This document shows positions 35,591 to 45,376 of a stretch of 64,000 nt of DNA, in pieces. A program made the position numbers and the translations under genes. The DNA is taken from the NCBI GenBank assembly GCA_012934845.2, contig WNNJ02003385.1:18432-82431 (forward strand), read 5' to 3'. The notes under the pieces are model-generated. The model searched no databases. It saw only the letters and a program-made list of their open reading frames with translations, and was not told where the DNA came from. This DNA is from Pomphorhynchus laevis (Eukaryota > Acanthocephala > Palaeacanthocephala > Echinorhynchida > Pomphorhynchidae). Each line of letters opens with the position of its first letter. The first letter of the stretch is position 1.

Positions 35591-38170
35591 TATAACATAC
35601 AATAAAATAACATACAATACAACTCACAGATATACAACTGACGAATATCCCAATACGAACTCAACAGAACTCAACAGAACCGGAAAAGCCAATCAACAAC
35701 AATACCGACTCTAATACGCACATAATAAGCCAAAGGATAGTACAATGTTCAATTTGTCGCAGGCTCTTCGTCGCTAACGCTTCCGACATGGTATGAAAAC
35801 ATGGTCCAATGCCAGGTTGTCGCAGTTCCAGACTTCCGCCTGCCAATATTCCAGACAAAATCAACCAGTTCAGATCTATCCGTGAGCCTGCCGTGGCTAC
35901 CATCGAAAACTCCGAGCGCTCTTTTTGCACTAAACTATTATCTGGGAATTTTCGTGTCATCCGTCGTATTCCGCGCGGCGCTCGATCAGCCGTTGCCGCG
36001 AAGTTCTCTCAGCTTATTGACGCAATCGCGGAGCGACCTTCTAACGAGTTGATGCGGTGGAGTCTACTCAGCTTTCCTAAAATTGCGTTTCGCGTGCCTC
36101 AACCCTCGAAATCTCACAAAATTTTCTGCAGGAACCTCAGCAAGCCACTTGGTAACGTCTTTAAGGAATCTAATAACATTTCTGGAGGGAACAGTACCGG
36201 ATAACATTGCTAATATTCTATGCGGCGGAAAGTTACTCACCTTTCTAAAGAATGATGATGGTATCCGTCCAATCACTGTCGGATTTACAATTCGCCATAT
36301 TGCTTCTAAACTGGCATGTCAATTCTCATCCGATCCGCTCGCCGATCATTTTCTCCCTATACAGCTAGGCGTCGGCACTCCCCGTGGAATCGAAGCGGCA
36401 ATACATGCATCTCGCGTGTTCATGCGTGACATGGCTAGTCGTAACCACACTATGGTAAAACTCGATTACTACAACGCGTTCAACTGCTTGTGCAGAGATG
36501 CAATCCTGCGCTGCGTTGCTCGAGAAATACCGCATATTTTACCGTTTGTTCGAATTTGTTACGACAGCTAGAGCGAGCTTCTATTCGGCAACAAACGTAT
36601 CCTCTAGATTAAAGGAATGTAGCAGGGAGAGCGATTGGATCCTGTACTATTTTGCCTCACCGTCAAGAGCTTGGCACAATGCTTAAAATCCAGTCTGAAC
36701 CTATGGTACCTCGACGACTGCGTCTTGAGCGGTACGGTGGAAAACATTCTGGCCGTTATCCACAAAATTCAGGCTGACGGAGCCGAAATTGGATTACAAT
36801 TAAATTTCCAAAAGTGCGAGGTGATCACCGAAAGCAAGAATGTGAGCCAAGCTATCGCGTGAAAGCTAAAGGGTGCAAGACCATCACACCTTTAGACGCA
36901 CAGCTTCTGGGTGCGCCGCTTGGCGGGCAAGCAAGCATCAACAACGAATTAAGCTTCGCAATGAATGAGCTTCATAACGCCGAAATCCGGTTGATCGAAT
37001 TAAGCCCTCACGGCGCCTTCGTGATTTTGCGTAGCTCACTCGGTTTGCCAAAGATTGGCTTCCTTCTTCGATGTACCCCCTGCTACGGAAGTGAAATGCT
37101 TCAACTTTTCGACACTGAAGTTCGAAGAATATTAAGCGAAATATTCAATGTGCCACTACCCAACGAAGCCTGGAGGCAAGCGACCCTACCCATTCATCTG
37201 GGAGGTCTGGGTGTTTGTCAGGCATTGGATGCTGCTATTAATGTGTTCGGTTTATCCATCAAGTACACAATGGAACTGAAGATACTGCTACGGAACTGTC
37301 CGCCTTTAACCGTTCGTCCTTCAGAATCAGACTGGGAAAATACCACAAATCAATGGAACGCGGAATATCGGACGACCATTCCATCGGATCAAATATTTCA
37401 AAAACGATGGATGGTCGAACACTACGAAGCATGCCAACGAAAACTTGTCGACGAAGCACGGACAACTGAATCTTGAACCCGAGTCATCGCAGTAGCATCA
37501 AAGTGGACCGTGGCGTTCCTTGAAGCACTGCCGATCACATCCGTCGGCACACGACTTGCTGACGGATCTATTTCTATCGCCGTGGCGTTGAGGCTCGGTG
37601 TTCAATGCTTTCAACGGCATTGGTGTATCTGCGGAGTGTCGGTCCCGCGGCACAATGTTCATGTCTTAAACTGCAACAGGATAATGTCTCGTCATCATCG
37701 ACATGTTGCGGTCAACGAGATTTTGAGAATGGCTTTCGCTGCCTCAGGATCGCCCTCCAGACTCTAACCGGCAGGCTTAGCGCGAGACGATGAAAAACGA
37801 CTCGATGGTGCGATTCTTGTGCCATGGGAAGCTTGCCGTATACTCGTTTGGGATTTCACTTGCACGAACACCCTAGCCGCCAGTAATGTCGCACATGCGG
37901 TGTCTTCTGCTATCGCTGTTGCAGCCCACGCGTAGCAGCTCAAACGAACCAAATACAGCTGCTTCGAGGATTGACAGTATTTGTTCGTCCCCATCGCCAT
38001 CGAACCACTTGGCGCGGTCGGCCCCAGCGCATCTGCGTTTTTAAGGCAGCTTGGTTCAAGCTGTCTTAAAGTTGTGTCTAGGCAACTACCTTATTATTTA
38101 ATTCATTATATTTCTTTGCACAAATGTTTCTTCTTTAATATAATTTTTATATTTTAATATATATAACGAT
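35590..38170 (+). mobile_element. Family B retroelement: zinc finger, RT, RPDG/VWD-type C-terminus
   Basis: A distinct RT element in the first formin intron. Near 35745-35800 a C2H2-like start reads VQCSICRRLFVANASDM followed by a His. An alpha-rich region follows (IRRIPRGARSAVAAKFSQL). The RT has IRPITVGFTIRHIASKLAC (36263), LGVGTPRGIEAAIHASRVF, palm motif A in KLDYYNAFNCL (36455), and the catalytic WYLDDCVLSG (36700). Next is TPLDAQLLGAPLGGQ and a long helical part. The C-terminal module has CICGVSVPRHNVHVLNC (37640), HHRHVAVNEIL, EKRLDG, then LVWDFTCTNTLAAS (37850). It is split over several frames. The tail pattern RH-x-VN-x-I...DG...VWD suggests a PD-(D/E)XK-like nuclease (inference). Only one copy is seen in the window. 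Confidence 0.75.
36230..37767 (+). pseudogene. Family B reverse transcriptase and C-terminal module
   Basis: This is the best-preserved coding part of family B, held in four partly overlapping frames (36083-36571, 36635-36862, 36814-37476, 37510-37767). Frame changes fall just before the catalytic YLDD block, just after it and before the C-terminal zinc-like motif. Codon use is balanced and the GC content is clearly above the intronic surroundings. The order of motifs equals that of a non-LTR-like RT without an N-terminal AP endonuclease. I cannot assign it to a named clade. Confidence 0.7.
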
Positions 38171-38582
38171 CGTTTATCTACTATTATGATATTGGACAGC
38201 ATAGTTAAAACTAAAACAGAGATGAGTATTATATGATTTCAAATTATATAAAGTAAAATTAAGGCATATTTATTTTATACGATACTTATAAGGGTAAAAT
38301 AAAACCTTTCGTATAGATATTAAAAATTGCACATTCAAATTTTATTAGAATTTATAAATGTAAAATATAAATTATTGATATTAATTTTTGCCAGTATTAT
38401 CCTTGGTCATTTACAAATTGACTACAGTTTTATACATAATTTCTTGATTTTTATTATTTATAATACATAACTAGGAGTCATTTAAAATGTTGTGAATATA
38501 TTCTGAAATTTGTAAAGATTTGTGAAAAGATAATTTCGCTATTTAGAAGACATTTTATTTGTGTATTTGATTAAAGTGCAAG

Positions 38583-38685
38583 TTATCACTAACTGAAGTC
38601 AACATGGAAGATCTGATCGATAATTACAAGCCTGAAACATCGATAATTGATTTAAAAAATAACGGCATATTACATGGATCTGGAG
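38583..38685 (+). CDS. Formin FH2 exon
   Basis: The acceptor GTGCAAG precedes 38583, and the donor G|GTAAGT follows 38685. It enters in phase 0 and leaves in phase 1. The peptide starts LSLTEVNMEDLIDNYKPE, matching the FH2 segment after the lasso (a short acidic helix of the type E-x-x-x-EDLI). The internal ATG at 38604 could be mistaken for a gene start, but the reading frame extends back to the acceptor. Confidence 0.75.
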
Positions 38686-38742
38686 GTAAGTAAATCACTC
38701 CGTTTGCTTGAAATATATTTTAACCATGACTACATTGTTTAG

Positions 38743-38820
38743 CTCATACAAATTCAAAGTATCTAAAAGACAAGAATAAAGGTCGAGTGTATCTTAAGCA
38801 AAAGAAAGCATATAATCTGG
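38743..38820 (+). CDS. Formin FH2 exon (LKQKKAYNL segment)
   Basis: Acceptor TTGTTTAG before 38743 and donor G|GTAAAT after 38820, phase 1 to phase 1, compatible with both neighbours. It ends in GRVYLKQKKAYNL, which corresponds to the FH2 motif L-D-x-K-(K/R)-(A/S)-x-N-(L/I) just before the A-I-x-L helix. The intron from the previous exon is only 57 bp. Confidence 0.8.
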
Positions 38821-39439
38821 GTAAATTTCTTCTATATACTTGATAATGTTACAATAATGATAATTGTTTAATACTGATTTTGAATAATAAGTACTATATA
38901 GGTTACATTATTTTCGTTGTCTCTGTACTTGCCATAACATTATCGAATAAGAAATCGTTGCATGAATGAATTAAGTTAGCTACGTTATAAATCAACTGGA
39001 TTCCAAATTAATATATGTATATTTCATGATAATTGATATCTAATTGGTCGGATTAGTTTCCTGCGAAACAAATCAACCTGACAATCTACGATTCACGAAT
39101 TCAGATTATGACAAGTACTTAAATGATCAGTCTGGATACCCGATTGCCAGTACTCTCGACATAACAATATTAATAATATAATATTTTTTCGATAAAATAC
39201 ATTATTTGGTTTCCTCAAATAGCCTCTATACAAGTAGTAACATTCATGTCTAAAAAGTTATTATTATAATATTGAGCATCAATTTACACGATGACCTGTC
39301 ACTTCAGTTTCATCAATTCGATCTAACGATATTAATAATATTTTTTTTATTTTTTTTGTATTTTTTTATAGAAAATAATTTATTACAAAATTACAATGTT
39401 ACAATTCGTACGTTACCCTCAAGTGGGTCCCTAAGCTTG
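38821..39439. other. Formin intron, AT-rich
   Basis: Start of a 9.8-kb intron. Nothing recognised here; poly-T runs occur near 39330-39370 just before the family E copy. Confidence 0.5.
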
Positions 39440-41290
39440 ATGACAATAATTTTTTGACGTTTTTTACATCTCATTGTGAACGGGTCGCGGTGTTGTTAAT
39501 CAAGGGGCACGAAGACAAGTCGACGCGGCACTTACTATCGCGAAAGACAGCTTTCTCTTTAAATGAGCAAGTCTGTCACTATAATCACCCGGATTGCCTT
39601 GTGAAAGAAGGGATGCGATTTTTTTATTGCTTTTATAGCCCTATCGCTAATGCCACCGGATGTCGAGAAAGCAAGAGGAATGAATCGACCGCCCTCAATA
39701 ATATCTACTCTCTCGGCGTATTTAGCAGTTTTGCGAGATTCGTTGTAAGTGAACGTTTTGGTCGGAGGTCGGTTGGTTTACGATTGAGCAAAAATTGAGA
39801 AGATGGTAACGTCAAAAAACGTTCGCTCAAATCGTTCACTCTCAAGTCCGGAGCAGACAATGTCCAGGCGGGACTGAAAATCCCTTGTTGTGGTTTCACG
39901 TTCAAAGCATATAGACTCAGGGACTGGGGACAATAATGGTTCTTTTTAGACGCCCGAGCAACAATCAGATAAATCCTTTGCAATAATGTCTCGAACAGCA
40001 TCGTGGCGGATTGATGGTAACCTTCCTATCTTACAGGATAGAGTGCGTTCAATTTTCATTGGTTCTGTACATATACAGTGCTTGGATGCTAAAGTCAACG
40101 GAGTCCAACTTTATCGATAGCAGATTGCATATTCGAACTTGGCGGGGCTTAGATGAAAATTGTCGACGACAGATGTAAGGCGCTAAGCTAAATCGAAACT
40201 CCATTTAAAACAGCGTGCGAAACAACAATCTTGGTCGTCAAATCCATTTGCCCAAGAACTGATTGTAGGTGGTCCGTAAAGTCGAGGGCAATGCACTTAA
40301 CCACGATGATGTACCCGATCAAACGAGTACGAAATTGCATTGTGAACTAATGAATCGAAATTGTCAGCTACGCTATGTAGTTGCTCTTTCAAACTACACT
40401 CATTCGTACAGAAGCAATCTCTAATAATATTGATTGTTGAATATCATAAAGAGCTTATTCTTGGTGACCGATGTCATACGTTACCGCGAGTGCTAATGAG
40501 TTTTCGTACTCCAGACTAGATGTAATGGCAGGGTTCATAATTCCAAGTCCTCCGAGTTTTAAAGTAGATGTAAGTAATACCTTCCAATTTTGGTTTAGAT
40601 TCCAATCTGCGATTAGGGGAAGGAAAGCATTTTTAAGTGCATATCCCAAGTCTGTAAATCATCCTTCATGGCACTTACTAGTTCGTGAAGAAAATATCCA
40701 CTTCATTTGAACCGAGTTTATCAGGCCACAGTATGCAACGTGCGGATCGATGTTGGCAATCACTGTTAATTTTTGTACAAGTGCGGTCCATTTGCCTGCT
40801 TTCAACTGTATAGACTCTTCTTCAAACTTTGCAGTACCAATTGGAACATCTAAGAACATTGTTCCGTTGATAAAGGTTTTGATGTCTTGTGAGGAAGATC
40901 ATGAATAGGGATCGAAGAATGAGACACAAGTACACTTTTTTTCTGGATTCACATGATAGACGAATTTCGGATCTCCATTAATTAATAGTTTCCTTACAGT
41001 TTTGAGTTCATTCACCTTTTAAACGAAGTTCGCGTCATCGGCATAAAATTTTCGAAAAACATTTGGGACCGAACGACTGATCAATGCTATTAGAGGAAGA
41101 GAAGAGATTGCGAATCCAGGCATTGCAGAGCGATCTCTTTGAGATCCCACCCTTGAGTAGACGCTACTACTATCTCTAAGAACCAATTGCGCAGGAGTAC
41201 TATATATATTTTTTAAAACACGTGACAACGAGGAACATTCGTTCCTCGTTAGGGAATTGAACACGTTAGATGCGTCTATCCCATATTTTT
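39440..41290 (-). mobile_element. Family E retroelement, RT and C-terminal module E(ii)
   Basis: Antisense to the formin gene, in its third known intron. Reading down from 41264 there is RT palm sequence with SAMPGFAISSLPLIALISRS and the catalytic FYADDANFV (41020-41160). DVPIGTAKFEEESIQL and NIDPHVAYCGLINSVQMKW follow (40659-40859), then LKLGGLGIMNPA (40455-40649). The C-terminal module is the clearest in the window: LPSIRHDAVRDIIAKDLSDC (39960-40020), SRLDIVCSGLE, ERTFFDVTIFS (39780-39840), YAERVDIIEGGRFIPLAFST (39661-39720), SGGISDRAIKAIKKS, and a tail reading RKLSFAIVSAASTCLRAP (near 39500-39545). It is broken several times and its N-terminal region is absent. Confidence 0.82.
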
Positions 41291-41299
41291 TTGGTGAAT

Positions 41300-41599
41300 A
41301 TGGATTTTTTTTTCACCAATTGGTGAAAATAATCCCTGCCAGGGATCGTGAGGAAAGACATTCAACATGTTGCCAAGATTTCCCAGCTAGCTGCGGGACA
41401 GAAAGAAGGAATTGATCACGCCATTCACTCAAGGGTGGAGGCACGGATTTTTTCACCAATTGGTGAAAAAAATCCAAATTTACCAAAACAATATGGGAAT
41501 TTTTCACCAATTTTTGGCCGAAAAAAACCGAACTTCTATTAATTTTTTTGTTAAAAGCAAAATTAAAAGAAAATAAATCAAATTTATTAAAGAAAAACA
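41300..41599. repeat. Palindromic TTTCACCAATTGGTGAAA motifs
   Basis: The 18-bp perfect palindrome TTTCACCAATTGGTGAAA occurs near 41312-41329 and again at the centre of a ~31-bp palindrome (41445-41475). A half copy is at about 41500. The flanking TTTTT and AAAAATCC also repeat. The rest of this stretch is not recognised; it separates E(ii) from the family A fragment A3. Confidence 0.7.
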
Positions 41600-43275
41600 T
41601 AGGCCCTGAAGTCACACCAAGGCGGAATTGGTTGGAGAGATTGAGTGGCTCCATAATTATGTAGGGATAGTGACTCCTCCAACACTTTGTCAAGGCCTAT
41701 GTTACCGATCCAGCCCGAGGCTCTATCCTTTCAGCAGACAAACTTCTCCTTCTTGAATATCTTCCAAAATAAAGACTTAGAAGGGTTAAGGCGAGCCATG
41801 CTCGCCCTTACTTTCTCAACTGGAACCTATATCTAGTGCTCCAGTATTCGTTCGACAGTACATGTCTGGCGGAAACAGAGGGATAATGAAGGTGTACCAT
41901 TCTAGCTAGGACCTTGAGTTTTGTTGAAGTGGGATTGAATATTCGCCCTTATAGGTAGTCGATAGGAACGCGGTAGCTTGCGAAGATAAGTAGGAATTTA
42001 ATTCTGTCAAAATCATTTCCAATTATGGGGAAGAGTTGGATAGCTGCCTGGAAGAAGGCCACTTTGATAGGATCAAAGTGAAACCTCCTTCTAAGCAACG
42101 TATCTTCATCTTTCCGCCAGCGAATTAGGTCATGAGAGATGATATGTTGTTCTTGCGGCTTCTTAGCACAGATGGGTTCCAAGAACCACATCTTTTGTAT
42201 AAGTAAAATGTCGAGGAGAGAATTAGTTGTTGAACAATGAAAGGTGGGGGAAGGTGGTTTGTGAATATGATAGTCGTTCCTGGCTCTGCAGAGTGCTGCA
42301 CTAATTCAACGACCAGTTATGTCGTTGGACATAACGTCGTTATAACCGCTACATAATATCCGATCGAGGAGGTCACAGTTATTGTGAATTTCTTCTGGCC
42401 AGATATAGGCGTTGGCTATGCTGACGCGTTTACCGTTTTTATAGAGTGATATAGCTAAACAAGACGGCTAGACAAGAATAGTTATAGTAAAAAGAAAGAT
42501 ATTAAGGAGCTCTTAAGTAGGTTAAAAGATTTTGACATTGAGAGGAATAAGGAGGGATTATGTACGGAGTATAGTAGGTGTATATGTGCTTAGTGATAAA
42601 TCGAGTAATGTCTTGGGAGAGTCGAATAACCCGCATCTCCTGAAGGACTATAGCATCTGTATCTTTACCAGATAGAAGGCTAGAGGCGGAAGCACCTCAA
42701 AGTTCATCTGAAGGATATTCGGTGAAAAAGGCTCGTGATTACTTCCCATTGTGCTGATTTAACTGGTGGAATGCTTCCTCTTAGTCTGAACCGGAGGTGA
42801 GACCATCGCTCTTCCTACACCCGGCCAAACTAGGTGGAGTCATTTGCCCACGGGAATTTCTTTATTTCCTGATGTGATTGCTATTTCCCAATTTTAGAGA
42901 GGATAGACTCAGCATATATGCATTACGTTTCTTCGAATAGTGTGCTCTTTTAGAAGATAGCCTGTCGACTAGCATCAATTAGCTTAACAATTTCAACATC
43001 CGACATTCTTTTTCACTTGATCTAATATTGTCCGAGCAAGCTTTGACGAAGTTGGGCGGTTTAGCGGGCGATCCGCAATGATGCTTCTTATAGCTTTTAA
43101 AGAAGCTGCATTTCCTCGACCAAGATGGGTATTCCCTACCGCAGTTTGAACAGTGGGGAGGCATTTCGAATTTTCCAGAATGATAATCTGACGATCCTCA
43201 TACCCCACAAGTTCAGGAAGATTGCATTTTGATGGCCAGTGCCCCCATTGATGACAGCTATTGCAATGGGGTACG
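41600..43275 (-). mobile_element. Family A LINE, decayed 5' half A3
   Basis: On the minus strand it starts in ORF1 zinc knuckles (CHQWGHWPSKC-like near 43250; HCSNCGREYPSWSRKC at 43110-43164). It passes the ORF2 start (near 42750), the endonuclease, and SHDLIRWRKDEDTLLRRRF (42191-42100). It stops in the region before the RT (41693-41600). RT and 3' end are absent. It is much more decayed than A2, which begins head to head with it at 43276. Confidence 0.82.
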
Positions 43276-45271
43276 TCTGGGAATCTGAATCTATAACAGA
43301 TTGTCCACCTCTCATGACCTAATTCTTTGGAGAATTGAGGAAGATATGTTGCTTCGCAGAAGGTTTCACTTTGATCCTATCAGAGTGGCCTTCTTTCAGG
43401 CGGCTATCCAACTCTTTCCCCGAATAGGAAATGTGAGTCTGACCGAATTTAATACCTACCTCTTTTCGCAAGCTACCGCGATTCTTCGACCACCTATAAA
43501 GGTCGTATATGCAATTCCACTCCGACGAAACTCAAGGTCCTAGCAAAATTATTGAACCTCCCTAATCTCTCTGCTTCCGCCAAACAAGCCCTCTCGAATG
43601 AATACTGGAGCACTAGATACAGGTTCCAGCTGAGTAAGGATAGGACGAGTATCGCTCGCCTTAATCCTTCTCAGTCTTCCTTTTGGAAGATTTTCAAGAA
43701 GGAGAAGTTTGTTTGCTGGAAGGATAGAGCATTGAGTTGGATAGGGAATGTAGGCCTTGAAAAAGTTTTGGAGGAGTCACTAGCCCTACACAACTATGGA
43801 GCCACTCAATCACCTCAACCAATCCCGCCTTGGTGTAACTTCAGGAGTAGGGATCTATCTGTTACGGATATTCTTAACTCCTAGGGTCCACTCCCGGGCA
43901 CCTCCAATCCGTCGTTCCACTTTCTTCTCGGGTCTGTCAACTTTTGACAGCTGATCAGAGAAGAGAGGTGGCCGTAACAATGCTTTTAGCCTCCCCATCC
44001 GATGTAGCAGGCATCAATATTAGTAAGCGTGTTTTTATCCCTAAGAAAAAATCCTGCTCATGTCCTAAAGACCTGCGACCCATTTCGATTCAAAATTCCC
44101 TCGTGTCAATTTACGAAAAAGCGCTTGCGCGTAAAATCCGCGACCATCTGAGTAGGCGTAATTTGATCCCTCCAGGTTTTCATGGGTTCGTCAAAGGTCG
44201 CTCGGTCCATTCAGCAGTAGGTGAGGTGGAGCAGTTTTGTCGGGAGAATAGCCATCGCCTAGTTGTGGCTTTTTTCCTTGACTTTTCTGCTGCATTTGAC
44301 CGCATCTCTATTCCTTTTGTGATCTCTTCTCTCAGGTCCCTCGGGTTGCCTGCGAGAATTGTGAACAGGGTGGAGATCCTGCTGTACACCAAGCGGTTTT
44401 ATTATGAAGACGACCCTGATGCGCGTCAGTTCTACCCTATTACGGGTGTGCCTCAAGGTTCACCTCTTTCTCCTATCTTATATCTTGCTGCTTCCATTAA
44501 TCTATTCAAAATATTTAAACGCGAACAACGTCTTGTGGTGTATGCTGATGACACCACAGCCCTGTTCTCTGGACACAGGTGCAAAGACGTAATTTCTGAC
44601 ATCAGCCGCTTCTTTTTAAGATTAAAAGACCAGTTACCCGTATCCAATCTTATTTTAAACTCTGCCAAATCGCAGGCGGTTGTCTTTCATGGCACCACTG
44701 CAACAAAGAAAAAACTTAAGAGATTAGCACTCTCTGCACTCTCCTCCATATTTGCCTCTGAACCACTCCCCACCTCAAGTCGAGTAAAATACCTGGGGTT
44801 CACCGTTACGGTGAACTGGTCGGCGAAAGCTGACCTGGATAGACTTAAACGTATCCTGAAGAAAGCTAGGTGGGCCCTGAAACGGGCCCAGCATCTGTCA
44901 TTGAAAGGGAAAACCCAGGTGCGCCTTTGGGGTACCTGGGCTATCTCGGGACTAGTCTTCTTCTCAAGAGGACGTCCCCCAGAGCAAAGGCTAAGGTTTC
45001 TTAAGCTCCTCGTCTCTCGTTTACCAAGCATAGTCCGCGCCGATTGGATTCTTCGGGGGGTGAAAGACCCCGGGTGGTTCAGTCGGAAGGCGGCGTGTTG
45101 GATCGGTTGGGGGGCTCAGATCCCACTGGACCTGAGGCCATAAAGAGAAAGGGAAGATGAAAAAACGAAGGAAAATTCTGTCATTTTTTATGAGTTGGTT
45201 ATGACCTACCTTTTTTATTCTTGCATGCTATATTTTGGTGTATTTAATAAAATCTTTATTTATTTATTTTA
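43276..45271 (+). mobile_element. Family A LINE, 5'-truncated young copy A2
   Basis: A family A element truncated in the late endonuclease (SHDLILWRIEEDMLLRRRF at 43304) and complete to its 3' end (AAAATCTTTATTTATTTA near 45249-45266). It holds the longest uninterrupted RT frame of the window. Only a few breaks lie upstream of it. Confidence 0.9.
43944..45143 (+). CDS. A2 reverse transcriptase, 399 intact codons
   Basis: An uninterrupted RT and C-terminus. Residues 30-49 (VFIPKKKSCSCPKDLRPISI) open the fingers, palm motif A is FLDFSAAFDR (111-120), PQGSPLSP lies at 170-177, and the catalytic YADD at 200-203. SRVKYLGFTVTVNW marks the thumb, and WGAQIPLDLRP is the C-terminus. ORF2 of this family is longer at its N-terminus (endonuclease), which this copy lacks, so the ATG at 43944 is probably just the first Met in the open stretch. 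It could not retrotranspose by itself. Confidence 0.85.
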   Translation: MTADQRREVAVTMLLASPSDVAGINISKRVFIPKKKSCSCPKDLRPISIQNSLVSIYEKALARKIRDHLSRRNLIPPGFHGFVKGRSVHSAVGEVEQFCRENSHRLVVAFFLDFSAAFDRISIPFVISSLRSLGLPARIVNRVEILLYTKRFYYEDDPDARQFYPITGVPQGSPLSPILYLAASINLFKIFKREQRLVVYADDTTALFSGHRCKDVISDISRFFLRLKDQLPVSNLILNSAKSQAVVFHGTTATKKKLKRLALSALSSIFASEPLPTSSRVKYLGFTVTVNWSAKADLDRLKRILKKARWALKRAQHLSLKGKTQVRLWGTWAISGLVFFSRGRPPEQRLRFLKLLVSRLPSIVRADWILRGVKDPGWFSRKAACWIGWGAQIPLDLRP

Positions 45272-45376
45272 TGTAGTTAGTTATTAACAAAGAAATACCG
45301 CATATTTTAATCAATACAATAAAATCAGAGCAAAATAAAACTCTCAAAATAGTAGCGACTTTTCAAAATTACCCAA

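Noticed and set aside
38604-38700. ATG at 38604 as the start of a separate small gene
   Set aside because: The frame continues upstream to a good splice acceptor, and the peptide fits between neighbouring FH2 exons, so it is an internal Met.
39454-39798. Plus-strand 114-codon open frame
   Set aside because: Antisense to the clearly recognisable C-terminal module of E(ii).
41600-45271. A2 and A3 as one twin-primed insertion
   Set aside because: They overlap by about 500 bp of the same coding region and differ strongly in decay.
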